A stretch of DNA of 64,000 nt from CAYJPA01 sp964371945 (lineage in GTDB: Bacteria > Chloroflexota > Chloroflexia > Thermomicrobiales > UBA6265). Location: contig CAYJPA010000021.1 of assembly GCA_964371945.1 (NCBI GenBank), positions 1 to 64,000 on the forward strand, written 5' to 3'. Both the position numbers and the translations under genes were made by a program. Below, one piece after another: positions 54,565 to 63,675 of this stretch. The notes under the pieces are model-generated. The model saw only the letters and a program-made list of their open reading frames with translations, was not told the DNA's origin and did not search any database. The stretch's first letter is position 1. Each line of letters starts with the position of its first letter.

Positions 54565-54815
54565 TCGCCGCTCCTCCATGTGATCCGACGCGACTCCGGC
54601 GACAATGCCGGCCGCATTCCGTTCGACTCGAGATGGTTACGATTCCCATCTCGCAGAGCTTCCGGCCAGCAGTGGTCGCCCTCCAGCCCTATACCCAAGG
54701 ACAAGAATGCGTTCACCCCGTGCCATCAAACTCCACTACGTTCGCGCATACAATCTCGCAGCCGCGCGCTACTGTCAACTGGCTGTTAACCCGATCACAA
54801 AGCTCGTGATATAGC

Positions 54816-55670
54816 TTAAGACTGCCAGCTTGCCCATTTCTTGCCGACCCAGAAAAAGAAGACGTAAATGAGGATGCCCATCGTGGCCAGCAGGACGATC
54901 ACCGCCCAGAAGTCCGCCATCTTGATCCGGGACGAGAAGAATGCGAGACGTGTGCCGAGACCCTCCGACGATGCAATAAATTCGGCGCCCACCGCGGTCA
55001 GCATGCCGAAAATGGCTCCGACCATCAGGCCGACAATGATCATCGGCAGAGCCAGCGGAAAACGGACCTTGGAAAAGATCTGAAAGGTCGTCGCGCCGTA
55101 TGAGCGAGCCAACGCGATTTTCGCGAGATCGGTTCGCCGGAAGCCGGTGGCGGCATTGATCATCACCATAGGTCCCACCGCAAGGGAAACCGCGATAATC
55201 CGCGGGCTCATGCCGAATCCCATTTTTTGTACGAGCAACGGAACGAGCGCGATCATCGGCGTCATAACCAGGAGCAGGATGTACGGCGTGATGATTTTTT
55301 CGGCAAACGGGAACTGCGTGATCACCGCGGCCAGGACGATGCCGATCGAGCTTCCGATCGCATACCCGATCGAGAGAACCTGAATAGTCACCCAGAGATG
55401 GTGCGCATAGAGCGGCCGGAAGTTATGCCAGAGTGTGGACCCTATAAGACTGGGCTTTGGGAAGGTATAGGCCGGCACGTCGAAGAAACGGCAGACGAAC
55501 TCGAGACTGCCTACGACGATCACCGCGGTCAGGATGATCACCCCGACTTCTCCCCAGCTCTTGGCCAGATTCGCGCTGGTGAGCGCTGACATATTGGTAA
55601 GTGAGACGTCGTTCTCTTCCTGGTTTTTTTCACCGAATGTGGGGATCGTTTCTCGCAATTCGGTCGCCAT
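54816..55670 (-). CDS. ABC importer permease (SsuC/TauC type)
   Basis: The 284-residue protein has six hydrophobic segments and the EAA-loop of binding-protein-dependent permeases ('ALARSYGATTFQIFSKVRFPLALPMIIVGL' region, Gly at the conserved place). It forms the membrane channel for the substrate captured by the neighbouring binding protein. ATG 55670 is fixed by GGGAG eight bases upstream; TTG 55673 lies just before it. It follows the ATPase gene by 39 bases. Substrate is unknown but sulfonate/nitrate/pyrimidine-type is the family's range. Confidence 0.88.
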   Translation of the reverse strand: MATELRETIPTFGEKNQEENDVSLTNMSALTSANLAKSWGEVGVIILTAVIVVGSLEFVCRFFDVPAYTFPKPSLIGSTLWHNFRPLYAHHLWVTIQVLSIGYAIGSSIGIVLAAVITQFPFAEKIITPYILLLVMTPMIALVPLLVQKMGFGMSPRIIAVSLAVGPMVMINAATGFRRTDLAKIALARSYGATTFQIFSKVRFPLALPMIIVGLMVGAIFGMLTAVGAEFIASSEGLGTRLAFFSSRIKMADFWAVIVLLATMGILIYVFFFWVGKKWASWQS

Positions 55671-55709
55671 CAAAGCTGCTCCCGTATTTCGCCGCGGTGA
55701 CCGCGCCGG

Positions 55710-56564
55710 TTATTCACTAGATGCCGGCACGTAGGTCCCGCGGATGATCGTGTCCTTGATTTTGAGCACGAGATCGATGAACTCGCGCGAAAAGGTCTGC
55801 TCGATAGAACGCGGGCGGGTCAGATCGATGGGGAAGATGTGCGCCAGCCGGCCGGGACGTGGAGTAAGCACCACGACACGATCGGCGAGAAAGATCGCTT
55901 CCGTCACGTTGTGCGTTACAAATATAATCGTCTTGCCCGTCTCCATCCAGATTTTTTGAATCAAAAGGTTCATTTCGTCGCGGGTAAAGGCATCGAGCGC
56001 GCCGAACGGCTCGTCCATCAAGATCACTTCCGGGTCGTACGAAAGGCAGCGCACGATGCTCGCCCGTTGCTGCATTCCCCCCGAAAGTTCTCGCGGGAAC
56101 TTATTTTCGAATCCAGCAAGCCCGACTTCCTCGATCAATCCTTGGATACGCGTTTCATACGGAGCAGGATCGAGCTTCTTGATCTCGAACGGGAAGCGGA
56201 TGTTCTGATGCAGGTTGCGCCAAGGCAGGAGATTCGCGTCCTGGAAGATCATTCCGATCTCCGGTCGCGGACCCGTCACCGGCGTGTCGTTGAGAACCAC
56301 CTGGCCGGCGGTGAGATCGTGCAATCCGGACATGCCCCAGAGCAGGGTGCTTTTGCCGCAACCGGACGGGCCGAGAATGCAGACAAATTCGCCCTTCGCG
56401 ATCTCGAGACTGAGGTCCTCGAGCGCGTGTACGAAACCAGTCTGGGTTTTGTAGTGTTTGGAAACGCGATCGACCCTCATCGCGATTTCACGTTTCGATG
56501 GAGCGGCACCGATGCTGGTTACCGTTGCCCGTTGCGCTGGGATCGTTGTTCCGGTTTGCGACAC
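55710..56564 (-). CDS. ABC importer ATPase (SsuB/TauB type)
   Basis: The 284-residue ATPase has Walker A 'GPSGCGKST', signature 'LSGGMQQR' and Walker B 'VILMDEPFGALD', with the full catalytic Glu. It powers the adjacent permease. GTG 56564 is preferred since AGGAG lies five bases upstream; GTG 56582 in the same frame is the alternative. It is the first gene of the importer operon and is divergent from the aldose 1-epimerase gene. Confidence 0.9.
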   Translation of the reverse strand: MSQTGTTIPAQRATVTSIGAAPSKREIAMRVDRVSKHYKTQTGFVHALEDLSLEIAKGEFVCILGPSGCGKSTLLWGMSGLHDLTAGQVVLNDTPVTGPRPEIGMIFQDANLLPWRNLHQNIRFPFEIKKLDPAPYETRIQGLIEEVGLAGFENKFPRELSGGMQQRASIVRCLSYDPEVILMDEPFGALDAFTRDEMNLLIQKIWMETGKTIIFVTHNVTEAIFLADRVVVLTPRPGRLAHIFPIDLTRPRSIEQTFSREFIDLVLKIKDTIIRGTYVPASSE

Positions 56565-56587
56565 TCCAACTCCTCTCGCCACGGGAT

Positions 56588-56624
56588 TGGCGACCGAATG
56601 GTGCTTCTTTCAGACGGGTCGCCA
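56588..56624 (-). promoter_or_regulatory. 8-bp hairpin in the leader of the ABC importer operon
   Basis: Bases 56588-56595 pair perfectly with 56617-56624 around a 21-base loop, ending about 24 bases before the GTG start of the ATPase gene. It could be a leader control element. The region does not carry the conserved cores of a TPP riboswitch, so that identity is not supported. Confidence 0.3.
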
Positions 56625-56855
56625 GGCGCGGAACCCAGGCTATCAGGAGCCGCTTCCGCCAGCCGGAATACCCCACCCTTGGATTCGCCAGATGCTGAGC
56701 AACCGGGGCATTCTAGTTTTGGCTCTTTCGGAGTGTCAATACGGGCGTGTAAGCCGCTCACACTCATCACTTCGATCGTTGATCGAGGCTTGCCGCTCGA
56801 ACCGAGCACTGCGACACTCATATTTCGAACGTCCTGCCGTCGAACTGGAGATCTG

Positions 56856-57932
56856 ATGAGCGAACGAACGACCTTGTCCAAACGGCCATTCGGCAATATC
56901 GACGGTCAAACGGTCGATCTCTTCACGCTGTCCGTGAGGGGCCGGCGCGAGGTCCAGATCACGAATTACGGTGGAATCATCACGTCGTTCAAGTCTCCGG
57001 ACCGCAACGGACGGATGGACAATGTCATTCTCGGGTTTGAGACACTGGACGAATACGTCTCCTTCAACCAGGGCCCGTTCTTTGGCTGCATCACGGGACG
57101 GTTTGCGAACCGGATTGCCAACGGCCAGTTCACGCTCGACGGTAAGGAGCACCAGCTCCCGATAAATAGCGGCATGCATTCACTACACGGCGGCAATCAC
57201 GGGCTCAACAGCAAAATCTGGGACGCCCTGCCAATCGAAACCATCGATGGTGTTGCGCTGCGGCTGCGCGTCGTGAGTCCAGACGAGGATGAAGGCTATC
57301 CAGGAGAGTTGAGCGTCGAGGTGACCTACACACTGTCGTCCACCGGGGAACTGCGAATCGACTATTCCGCAACAACCGATCGCCCGACCATTGTCAACCT
57401 CACGAACCACACCTATTTCAATCTGGCGGGCGAAGGAACTGGGAGTATCGAGGGTCACGAGATCCAGCTCTTCGCCAGCCGTTACACGCCGGTGGACGAC
57501 CGCCTCATTCCAACAGGCGAGATCGCGCCGGTCAAATCTACACCGCTCGACTTTACGGAATCCGAACGAATCGGCGCCCGCATCCGCGACAGTTTCGAGC
57601 AACTCGCGTTCGCTCAAGGGTATGACTTCAACTACGTGATCGACCGGCCGGAGGGCGATATGTCGCTCGCCTTGACTGCCGATGTCTATGAGCCAAACAG
57701 CGGTCGCCGCCTTTCGGTGCTAACCACCGAACCGGGCGTCCAGTTTTACACCGGCAATTTTCTGAATGGCTCGGTGTACGGACCGAGCGGCCGTGCGTAC
57801 CGGCAGTCGGACGGTTTTGCGCTGGAAACGCAGCACTTTCCGGACAGCCCGAACCAACCAACGTTCCCATCCACGGTGTTGCGACCGGGTGAAACCTTCT
57901 CATCGAGCACTGTTTGGCGGTTTTCTCTCTAG
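56856..57932 (+). CDS. galM: Aldose 1-epimerase (mutarotase)
   Basis: The 358-residue protein has GalM hallmarks: 'GCITGRFANRIANGQF', 'HSLHGG', the catalytic His in 'NLTNHTYFNLAG' and the catalytic Glu in 'GFALETQHFPDSPNQP'. It interconverts alpha and beta anomers of aldoses in the cytoplasm. GGAG lies six bases before ATG 56856. The frame is open far upstream over the ABC gene, which is an artefact. It is followed 17 bases later by the GH20 gene, so the two are co-transcribed. Confidence 0.92.
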   Translation: MSERTTLSKRPFGNIDGQTVDLFTLSVRGRREVQITNYGGIITSFKSPDRNGRMDNVILGFETLDEYVSFNQGPFFGCITGRFANRIANGQFTLDGKEHQLPINSGMHSLHGGNHGLNSKIWDALPIETIDGVALRLRVVSPDEDEGYPGELSVEVTYTLSSTGELRIDYSATTDRPTIVNLTNHTYFNLAGEGTGSIEGHEIQLFASRYTPVDDRLIPTGEIAPVKSTPLDFTESERIGARIRDSFEQLAFAQGYDFNYVIDRPEGDMSLALTADVYEPNSGRRLSVLTTEPGVQFYTGNFLNGSVYGPSGRAYRQSDGFALETQHFPDSPNQPTFPSTVLRPGETFSSSTVWRFSL

Positions 57933-57949
57933 TGGAGAATCGATTCCTT

Positions 57950-60034
57950 ATGATTGACGGACTTTGGCTTTCTCCTAAGCCCTGGAAACTTACACTCGAA
58001 GAGGGCTCGTTCACGATCAACACTGGAACGAGGATACGGCTGGGCATGAGCTCCGGGATCGAGACACTTGAAAGCGCTCAGTCGCTCGTAGAAGCACTTA
58101 CTGATCTCTTCGACCTTCCACTGGAGTTCCATGGTACCCGGGCGAACCCGCAATTTGGTCACATCACCCTGGCCATAGCGGGCCGCGACGACCAAGATTT
58201 GCTGGAGGCATCGGGCGAGCTCAGTCCACAGGGGTACACGCTCACGATAGACGGAAACGGAGTTTCCATCGCGGCCATTGATGAAGCGGGGCTCCGCTAC
58301 GGTGTGCAAACACTCATTCAGATCGCGCGCTCATCAGGTAGGATTTGGCCCGCGCTGAACATCGTCGATCGCCCGGCGGTGTTGAGCCGCGGGATCATGC
58401 TCGACATCTCTCGCGGCCGTGTTCCGACCCTGGAAACGCTGGATTCCCTCGTGCGGCTCTTCGCGCACTTCAAAATCAATCACCTCCAGCTCTACACAGA
58501 GCACGCGTTCGATTTCCCCAGCGCTCCGGCAATCGGCGCGGGAACCGGTGCGATGACGCCGGAAGATATCCTCCGGCTCGACGAGATCTGCAGGGATCAT
58601 CACGTCGAGCTGGCCGCCAATTTTCAGTCGCTGGGACATCAGGGCCGGCTGCTCAAACTGCCCGAATTCGAGCATTTGGCGGAAACGCCGTGGAGATTCA
58701 CATTCGCGACCGACAACGATGAGGTTTTCGAGCTTTTCGACCGGCTCTACGGCGATCTCCTCCCCTGCTTCACGTCGAAGCTGCTCAATGTGAACGCCGA
58801 CGAACCGTGGGATCTCGGACGGGGCGTGTCGAAGGCGATGAGCGAACAGGTTGGTTACGGCGGCGTCTATCTGCACCACATTCGCCGGCTCCACGAGCTG
58901 GCGACGAAGCACGGCGTGCGGATGGCGATGTGGGCGGATGTGCTGAAGCACTATCCGGAACTGATCCCGGAATTGCCCAAGGACATCCTGCTAATCGACT
59001 GGTGGTACGAAGACCGGGAGCGATACGAGTCGCTCGACGCGCTCGCGAAATCGGGAATCGAGTTTTGGGTTTGTCCATCGACGTCAAGCTGGTCGGCAAT
59101 CTATCCGCGACTCGACAACGCATTCAGTAATATTTTCGATTATGTCGAGCAAGGCATCGCCGCCGGTACGACCGGCGTCTTCATTTCGGAATGGGTTGAG
59201 AGCCATCACGTGCAGCCGGTCACGAGTTCGATCTACCCCTTTCTGTGGGGAGCGGAATGCTCCTGGAGCGGGGCGACGACCTCTCGAGAAATGTTCGATG
59301 CCGCTGTTGGATTGCAGGTTTTTCGCGATCGGAGCGGCAAAGTGGTCGCGGCGCTTCGGCGTCTCGGCGCCGCAATGCAGAACGATCCGAACTGGATGAC
59401 CACCTGGAACAGCTCGATGGCCCTGTATGAAGACCCGCTCGCCGGCAAGATCGCGAGTCTCGCACCGGCAGAAGTAGTGGCCGAAGCGCGTTCGGCCGCG
59501 ACCGCGATCCAACCGCTGCTGGTGCAGATTCCCGATCCGATCTGGCGGGGCGATCTGGGATTCTTGACCTGGCAAATTCGGTTCGCTTGCGACAAAGTCG
59601 AGGCAACCCGCTCCGTGCAAGCGCTGCTCGAGGAAATTGCCGCTTCAGGCGAAACGCTCGACACGCATGTAGAGCGACTCGATCATGCGATCGACCAACT
59701 CTCGAGATTGCGGTCTGCATTACCGCCGATGATCGACGAGTTCGAGCGACGATGGCTCGCGGCAAATCGCCGGAGCTCGATTCAGTTCAATCTCGACAAA
59801 TACCTGGCGTTACAGGCGCAGTTCGATCGCGCGATCGCGTGGTTGACGTCCCAACAAGGCGTGCTCCTTCGAGGTGAGAACGTCGATGCTTCGTTCGCGA
59901 CATACGACACCGGAGGATACGCCGTGATGCACGAAGCGACCTATCTCTGGGTGAAGGAGCTGGAGGGCATCGTCGGCTACGACGCCCTCCCAGACGACAT
60001 CAAGGACTACCTGCGGGATGTGGGCGGTGGATAG
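57950..60034 (+). CDS. GH20-type beta-N-acetylhexosaminidase-like protein
   Basis: The 694-residue protein has a GH20 N-terminal domain (about 15-130) and a TIM barrel (about 140-460) with 'RGIMLDISRGRVPTLETL' and the acidic pair Asp284-Glu285 in 'LLNVNADEPW', matching the catalytic D-E of GH20 (usually in 'HIGGDE'). A helical C-terminus follows. It should release terminal N-acetylhexosamine residues. There is no signal peptide, so it acts inside the cell on imported oligosaccharides, or it is exported another way. It follows galM by 17 bases. Confidence 0.8.
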   Translation: MIDGLWLSPKPWKLTLEEGSFTINTGTRIRLGMSSGIETLESAQSLVEALTDLFDLPLEFHGTRANPQFGHITLAIAGRDDQDLLEASGELSPQGYTLTIDGNGVSIAAIDEAGLRYGVQTLIQIARSSGRIWPALNIVDRPAVLSRGIMLDISRGRVPTLETLDSLVRLFAHFKINHLQLYTEHAFDFPSAPAIGAGTGAMTPEDILRLDEICRDHHVELAANFQSLGHQGRLLKLPEFEHLAETPWRFTFATDNDEVFELFDRLYGDLLPCFTSKLLNVNADEPWDLGRGVSKAMSEQVGYGGVYLHHIRRLHELATKHGVRMAMWADVLKHYPELIPELPKDILLIDWWYEDRERYESLDALAKSGIEFWVCPSTSSWSAIYPRLDNAFSNIFDYVEQGIAAGTTGVFISEWVESHHVQPVTSSIYPFLWGAECSWSGATTSREMFDAAVGLQVFRDRSGKVVAALRRLGAAMQNDPNWMTTWNSSMALYEDPLAGKIASLAPAEVVAEARSAATAIQPLLVQIPDPIWRGDLGFLTWQIRFACDKVEATRSVQALLEEIAASGETLDTHVERLDHAIDQLSRLRSALPPMIDEFERRWLAANRRSSIQFNLDKYLALQAQFDRAIAWLTSQQGVLLRGENVDASFATYDTGGYAVMHEATYLWVKELEGIVGYDALPDDIKDYLRDVGGG

Positions 60035-60268
60035 ATCCGCTTTTGATACTGTGATTCGCCTAGCAATGTAGGGGCGATTCGCGAATCGCCCGACGCGTCG
60101 GATCCAATCGGGTCCATTCCCGCAACGATGGCCAAGGTTTGTTCATGGCGTCACGACGGGTCCCGCCAAGAGGAGCCCCGGATCGAATCGGAACGAGGGC
60201 GATTCTCGAATCGCCCCTACGCATCACAAACGATCCCCTAAAACTCCGTGTCCGATCAGCGATCGTGG
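60035..60268. other. Gap holding a short inverted-repeat element
   Basis: The only structure is the 153-base element at 60068-60220, listed separately. The gap lies between the convergent GH20 and iron-binding protein genes. No coding frame here looks real. Confidence 0.5.
60068..60220. repeat. 153-bp MITE-like element with palindromic terminal repeats
   Basis: Bases 60068-60091 and 60197-60220 are inverted copies of each other with one mismatch in 24, and each is itself a hairpin (GGGCGATTCGCGAATCGCCC in the left copy). No gene lies inside. The shape matches non-autonomous miniature elements or REP-type repeats. I cannot tell from one copy how widespread it is. Confidence 0.6.
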
Positions 60269-61324
60269 CTAGACGATGTCGGTTTTGGCGTTGCGGATTA
60301 GGGCGGTGAGCTCGACGAGGATCGAGGTCAATCGCAGACGGCTGTACGGGGCGCCGGCAAACCAGTTGCCGACCTGACCCGCCTGGATCGCGGGAAGGCC
60401 GGTCCAAACCTCGTTGGTTTGCAGGAACTCGGCGTTGAGACCATCGCCCCTGGCATCGACCAAAATTAGATCGGCGGGATAGGTCCCGATCTCTTCCCAT
60501 CCAATGAGCGCGAAGAAGTCCTAGGTGGTGTGGGTCAAGATATCGAGTCCAAGATCACGAAAATAGGCGAGATCGGTCATCCAGTCCGGCGAGGCGATAT
60601 AGACGTTGTCGGTTCCCGGCGAACAGACAAGAACCGTCAATCCCGGTTTCTCCGCGATGGCCGCCTTGAAGCCCGCTTCAGCAAGGTCGAACTCAGCGCG
60701 CGCTGACGCGACCTCGGGCGTTCCGAGGCCGGCGCCGATCGCGACCGCGAGCTCTTCGAATCGTTCGATCGATTTCAGGATCGAGTTCGATTGCATGGAG
60801 ATGCCGAGGGTCGGGGCCACCTTTTCGACGATATCGACAACCGACTCCAGATACCAGAGCCGCGTGCCGTAGAGGGACATGTCGATAATGAGATCAGGCG
60901 CCAAACTGACCAGTTTCTCGATGTCGTACTCACCGTAATCGCCGAGCTGCTCGACTTCCGAAAAATCGATGCTTCCAGCCTGGAAATCGTTCGAGCCGTC
61001 GGCCAGTACGGTCGGTCCAACGACACCCACCGGCTTGACCCCGAGATCCCAGAGCGCGGCGGCGGTTGTTTCGGCGACGATTTTGGTCGGAACGCCGTTT
61101 GTGGAGATGACCATGCCGCGGTCATCGGTGAAGACCCAGGCGCCATCTGGTTGGAGGCCGTTCGGAACCGTTGGAGTGGCCTCGGGAGAGTCTTCCTGGG
61201 CTCCAGAGGCGCCGGATCGCAGTCCGAGCAATGCGGCGGCGCTAAGGCCGGCAGATCCGATTACGAATTTGCGGCGATTCAGTTCAGATGCGGGCAAATC
61301 GTGACCATTCCGAGTCGACGACAC
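60269..61324 (-). pseudogene. Siderophore ABC substrate-binding protein split by an in-frame TAG
   Basis: From GTG 61324 (AAGGAGG nine bases upstream) the frame codes for a Tat-like leader (NRRKFVIGSAGLSAAALLG) and a FecB/BtuF-like binding protein, but TAG at 60521-60523 stops it after 267 residues. The same frame continues at once with 'DFFALIGWEEIGTYPADLILVDARG' coding down to the stop at 60269, giving a normal length of 351. So a single nonsense change, or a sequencing error, splits the gene. TAG is the ordinary stop of other genes here, so recoding is unlikely. It sits with the siderophore reductase and permease genes. Confidence 0.85.
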
Positions 61325-61456
61325 CGTCGAATTCCTCCTTGAGCGTGATTGTCGTGCGCTCCCGCCAGTTCGCAGAAGAGCTATGTTACGGAAATTTAGT
61401 AATTACGAGATCTCTGTCGAGACGTTGAGCCGGGAAGTTCAAACTCGTCCGGCGAT

Positions 61457-62278
61457 TCAATCATTGATCGGTTCGTGGTGATCCCAATCGGGCACATTCC
61501 GCTTCCAATGACCCGTAATCTCCGATAACTCGATCCTTGCTCCCCGTTCTCTCAACAGGTGGCGACGAATGGGTTTGATCGTGCTCGCCTCTCCGCTGAG
61601 GTAGGTGAAGAACTCACCCGTGGGGAAGATCAGAGAGCGCACCGCTTGCTCGAGCAGGTCGTTCGCACCGGGTTGAACGCCGTTTCGGTGCACCCAGAGC
61701 CAATCGACATCCGCGTCAGACTCGACCTGTTGCTCTTCGTTGCGATTCGCAATCTCGACGACCGCAATCGCCTTCGCGCCCGCCGGCAGCTCCTCGATCC
61801 GTCTCGAGATGGACGGCAGCGCGGTTTCATCGCCGACCAGCACGTGCCAGGGCATCTCGGCGGCGAGCACATGCGAACCGCGAGGGCCAACCACGGCGAT
61901 GTGACCGCCGGGTTTCGCGGCGGCGGCCCAGGTTGCACCGGGGCCGTCGCCATGCAATACGAAGTCGATCGTTAGCTCGCGGTAAACCGGGTCGAAGCGG
62001 CGCGGGGTGTAGTCGCGCAGTACCGGATTGCCCACGTCTTCGGGATAAACAAACCCATTGGGTCCGGCGGTTGGAACAACCGGCCGATCGGCTCCAGGCG
62101 ATGGAAAGAGCAGCTTGACGTGATCGCCGGGTGCTAGAGTCACGAAATCGCTCAATTCATCACCAGCAAGGATCACGCGGCGCATAAGCGGAGTGACGGC
62201 TTCGACACGCCTGACTTCAGCCGACCGGAACTTGAGGGGATGGAGAACGGTTTCAATCGCCTTATGCGCAATCGACAC
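61457..62278 (-). CDS. Siderophore-interacting (ViuB-like) FAD-binding reductase
   Basis: The 273-residue protein has the SIP flavin motif 'RDYTPRRFD' (residues 87-95), 'FVLHGDGPGATWAAAAKPG' and 'LVGDETALPSISR', all typical of siderophore-interacting proteins that reduce Fe(III)-siderophores in the cytoplasm to release iron. It starts with GTG 62278; the ribosome-binding site is weak. It is divergent from the FecCD permease genes and lies 133 bases upstream of the substrate-binding protein gene on the same strand. Confidence 0.9.
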   Translation of the reverse strand: MSIAHKAIETVLHPLKFRSAEVRRVEAVTPLMRRVILAGDELSDFVTLAPGDHVKLLFPSPGADRPVVPTAGPNGFVYPEDVGNPVLRDYTPRRFDPVYRELTIDFVLHGDGPGATWAAAAKPGGHIAVVGPRGSHVLAAEMPWHVLVGDETALPSISRRIEELPAGAKAIAVVEIANRNEEQQVESDADVDWLWVHRNGVQPGANDLLEQAVRSLIFPTGEFFTYLSGEASTIKPIRRHLLRERGARIELSEITGHWKRNVPDWDHHEPIND

Positions 62279-62320
62279 GGGTGCTCGCTTTCTTGCCGAA
62301 GAGACCGGTTGCTCAATCAG

Positions 62321-62338
62321 TTCAGCCCGGTTGCTGAA
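62321..62338. promoter_or_regulatory. Inverted repeat upstream of the siderophore reductase gene
   Basis: TTCAGC and GCTGAA form a perfect 6-bp dyad with a 6-base spacer, 43 bases before the reductase start. It could bind a metal-responsive repressor. It does not match the IdeR or Fur consensus well. Confidence 0.35.
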
Positions 62339-62433
62339 TATCAGACTATATCAGTAGGAATTATGCTAGTGATGCCGGTGGAGCCTGTCAAGGCGCATTG
62401 CGACACGGATTGGGCGAGGCTTCTTGAATGGTG

Positions 62434-62464
62434 TTGACAACCATCGGCAGTTCGGCGCCATAAT
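62434..62464 (+). promoter_or_regulatory. Sigma-70-like promoter candidate for the FecCD operon
   Basis: TTGACA (62434-62439) and CATAAT (62459-62464) lie 19 bases apart, a slightly long but possible spacing, and 150 bases before the permease start. Confidence 0.3.
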
Positions 62465-62614
62465 CCATACCACATGAGTCAGAATTGACTCTTCCCTGTG
62501 AGCTCAGTGGGCCGAGTCCCGGGCTCTGAACGTTTTCGTCGCAAGGACTGGGCGGATGCAATTGATGGCAGAAGGCTGCCTGGCTTTTCTTGAGTCGATC
62601 GGGCCGTAATCACG

Positions 62615-63673
62615 ATGACGGCGACCGAGCTCTCTCCCCCGTCCATGCAGATGGGCAATGAACGACAACGAGTCGTTCCGAAACTCACCCGATCAGCGGG
62701 ATTGGCCGTGGGGCTGCTTTGCGTTGTCGCCGTCGCGGTCATCAGCCTTCGGATCGGCACCCGGGGTGTTTCGACTAGTGCCGTCTGGGATGCACTGTTT
62801 CACTACGATGAGACATCCTACGATCAAACCGTAATCCGGTCGCTCCGGCTTCCGCGCACGATCATCGCCCTCGGCGTCGGCAGTGCCCTTGCGGTCGCCG
62901 GCGCCACGATGCAGGCGGTGACCAGGAACCCGCTCGCGGAGCCATCGATCCTCGGCGTGAGTAGCGGAGCCAGTTTCGCGATTGTGACCGTGATCTATTA
63001 CGGCGGTCTGACCGCACCCAGTCAGTACATCTGGTTCGCGTTCGCCGGCGCGCTAATCGCTTCCGTATTTGTCTTCTTTATCGGATCGCTTGGCCGGGAC
63101 GGCGCGACGCCCGTCAAACTCGCGCTGGCGGGTGTCGTTGTCTCCGCGTTGCTCGGCTCATGGACAAGCAGTTTGCTCCTCCTGGATGAGGAGACCTTCG
63201 ATGTCGTTCGCTTCTGGTTTGCCGGGTCCGTGGTCGGGCGCGATCTCGATACCTTCTGGACGGTTGCGCCTTTTTTGATCGGCGGATCGCTCGGCTGTCT
63301 CTTCCTCGGGCATCAACTGAATGTGCTGAATCTCGGCGACGACGCCGCCAAGGGTCTCGGCATGCGGACCAATCGCGTTCGGATCATCTGCTCGATTCTG
63401 GTGGTGCTTATCACCGGCGCCGCGGTGTCGACGGCTGGGCCGATCGGGTATGTGGGACTCGCGGTGCCGCACATGGTGCGATCGGTGATCGGACCGGATT
63501 ACCGGTGGGTTCTGCCCTACTCGTTCATTGTGGGCGCGATCTTCCTGACGAGTGCGGATGTTGCCGGACGGGTGATTGCCCGGCCCTCTGAGATCCAAGT
63601 CGGAATCGTGACCGCGGCGATCGGGGCGCCGTTTTTGATCTATCTGGCGCGACACAGAACAGTGGCTACCTAG
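62615..63673 (+). CDS. FecCD-family Fe(III)-siderophore ABC permease
   Basis: The 352-residue protein is a type II importer permease (BtuC/FecCD): about nine to ten hydrophobic helices, 'RLPRTIIALGVGSALAVAGATMQAVTRNPLAEPSILGVSSGA' near the start and 'GPIGYVGLAVPHMVR' near the end. It forms the membrane channel for iron-siderophore uptake with the next permease and the (here broken) binding protein. ATG 62615 lacks a clear ribosome-binding site. The stop is two bases before the next gene's start. Confidence 0.9.
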   Translation: MTATELSPPSMQMGNERQRVVPKLTRSAGLAVGLLCVVAVAVISLRIGTRGVSTSAVWDALFHYDETSYDQTVIRSLRLPRTIIALGVGSALAVAGATMQAVTRNPLAEPSILGVSSGASFAIVTVIYYGGLTAPSQYIWFAFAGALIASVFVFFIGSLGRDGATPVKLALAGVVVSALLGSWTSSLLLLDEETFDVVRFWFAGSVVGRDLDTFWTVAPFLIGGSLGCLFLGHQLNVLNLGDDAAKGLGMRTNRVRIICSILVVLITGAAVSTAGPIGYVGLAVPHMVRSVIGPDYRWVLPYSFIVGAIFLTSADVAGRVIARPSEIQVGIVTAAIGAPFLIYLARHRTVAT

Positions 63674-63675
63674 CC

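Larger units (their letters stand above)
62279..62614. other. Divergent control region of the iron locus
   Basis: The 336-base gap contains the dyad at 62321-62338 and the promoter-like sequence at 62434-62464. Its middle (62335-62375) is AT-rich, as expected for divergent promoters. It likely controls both the reductase and the permeases in response to iron. No gene is seen. Confidence 0.45.

Noticed and set aside
56565..56855. TPP riboswitch ahead of the NMT1-type ABC operon
   Set aside because: The conserved CTGAGA and ACCTGAT cores are absent on the minus strand, so a thiamine-precursor role is not supported.
60521..60523. Programmed read-through or TAG recoding in the iron-binding protein gene
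   Set aside because: TAG is an ordinary stop for several intact genes here, no recoding machinery is visible, and no stimulatory structure was seen; mutation or error is simpler.
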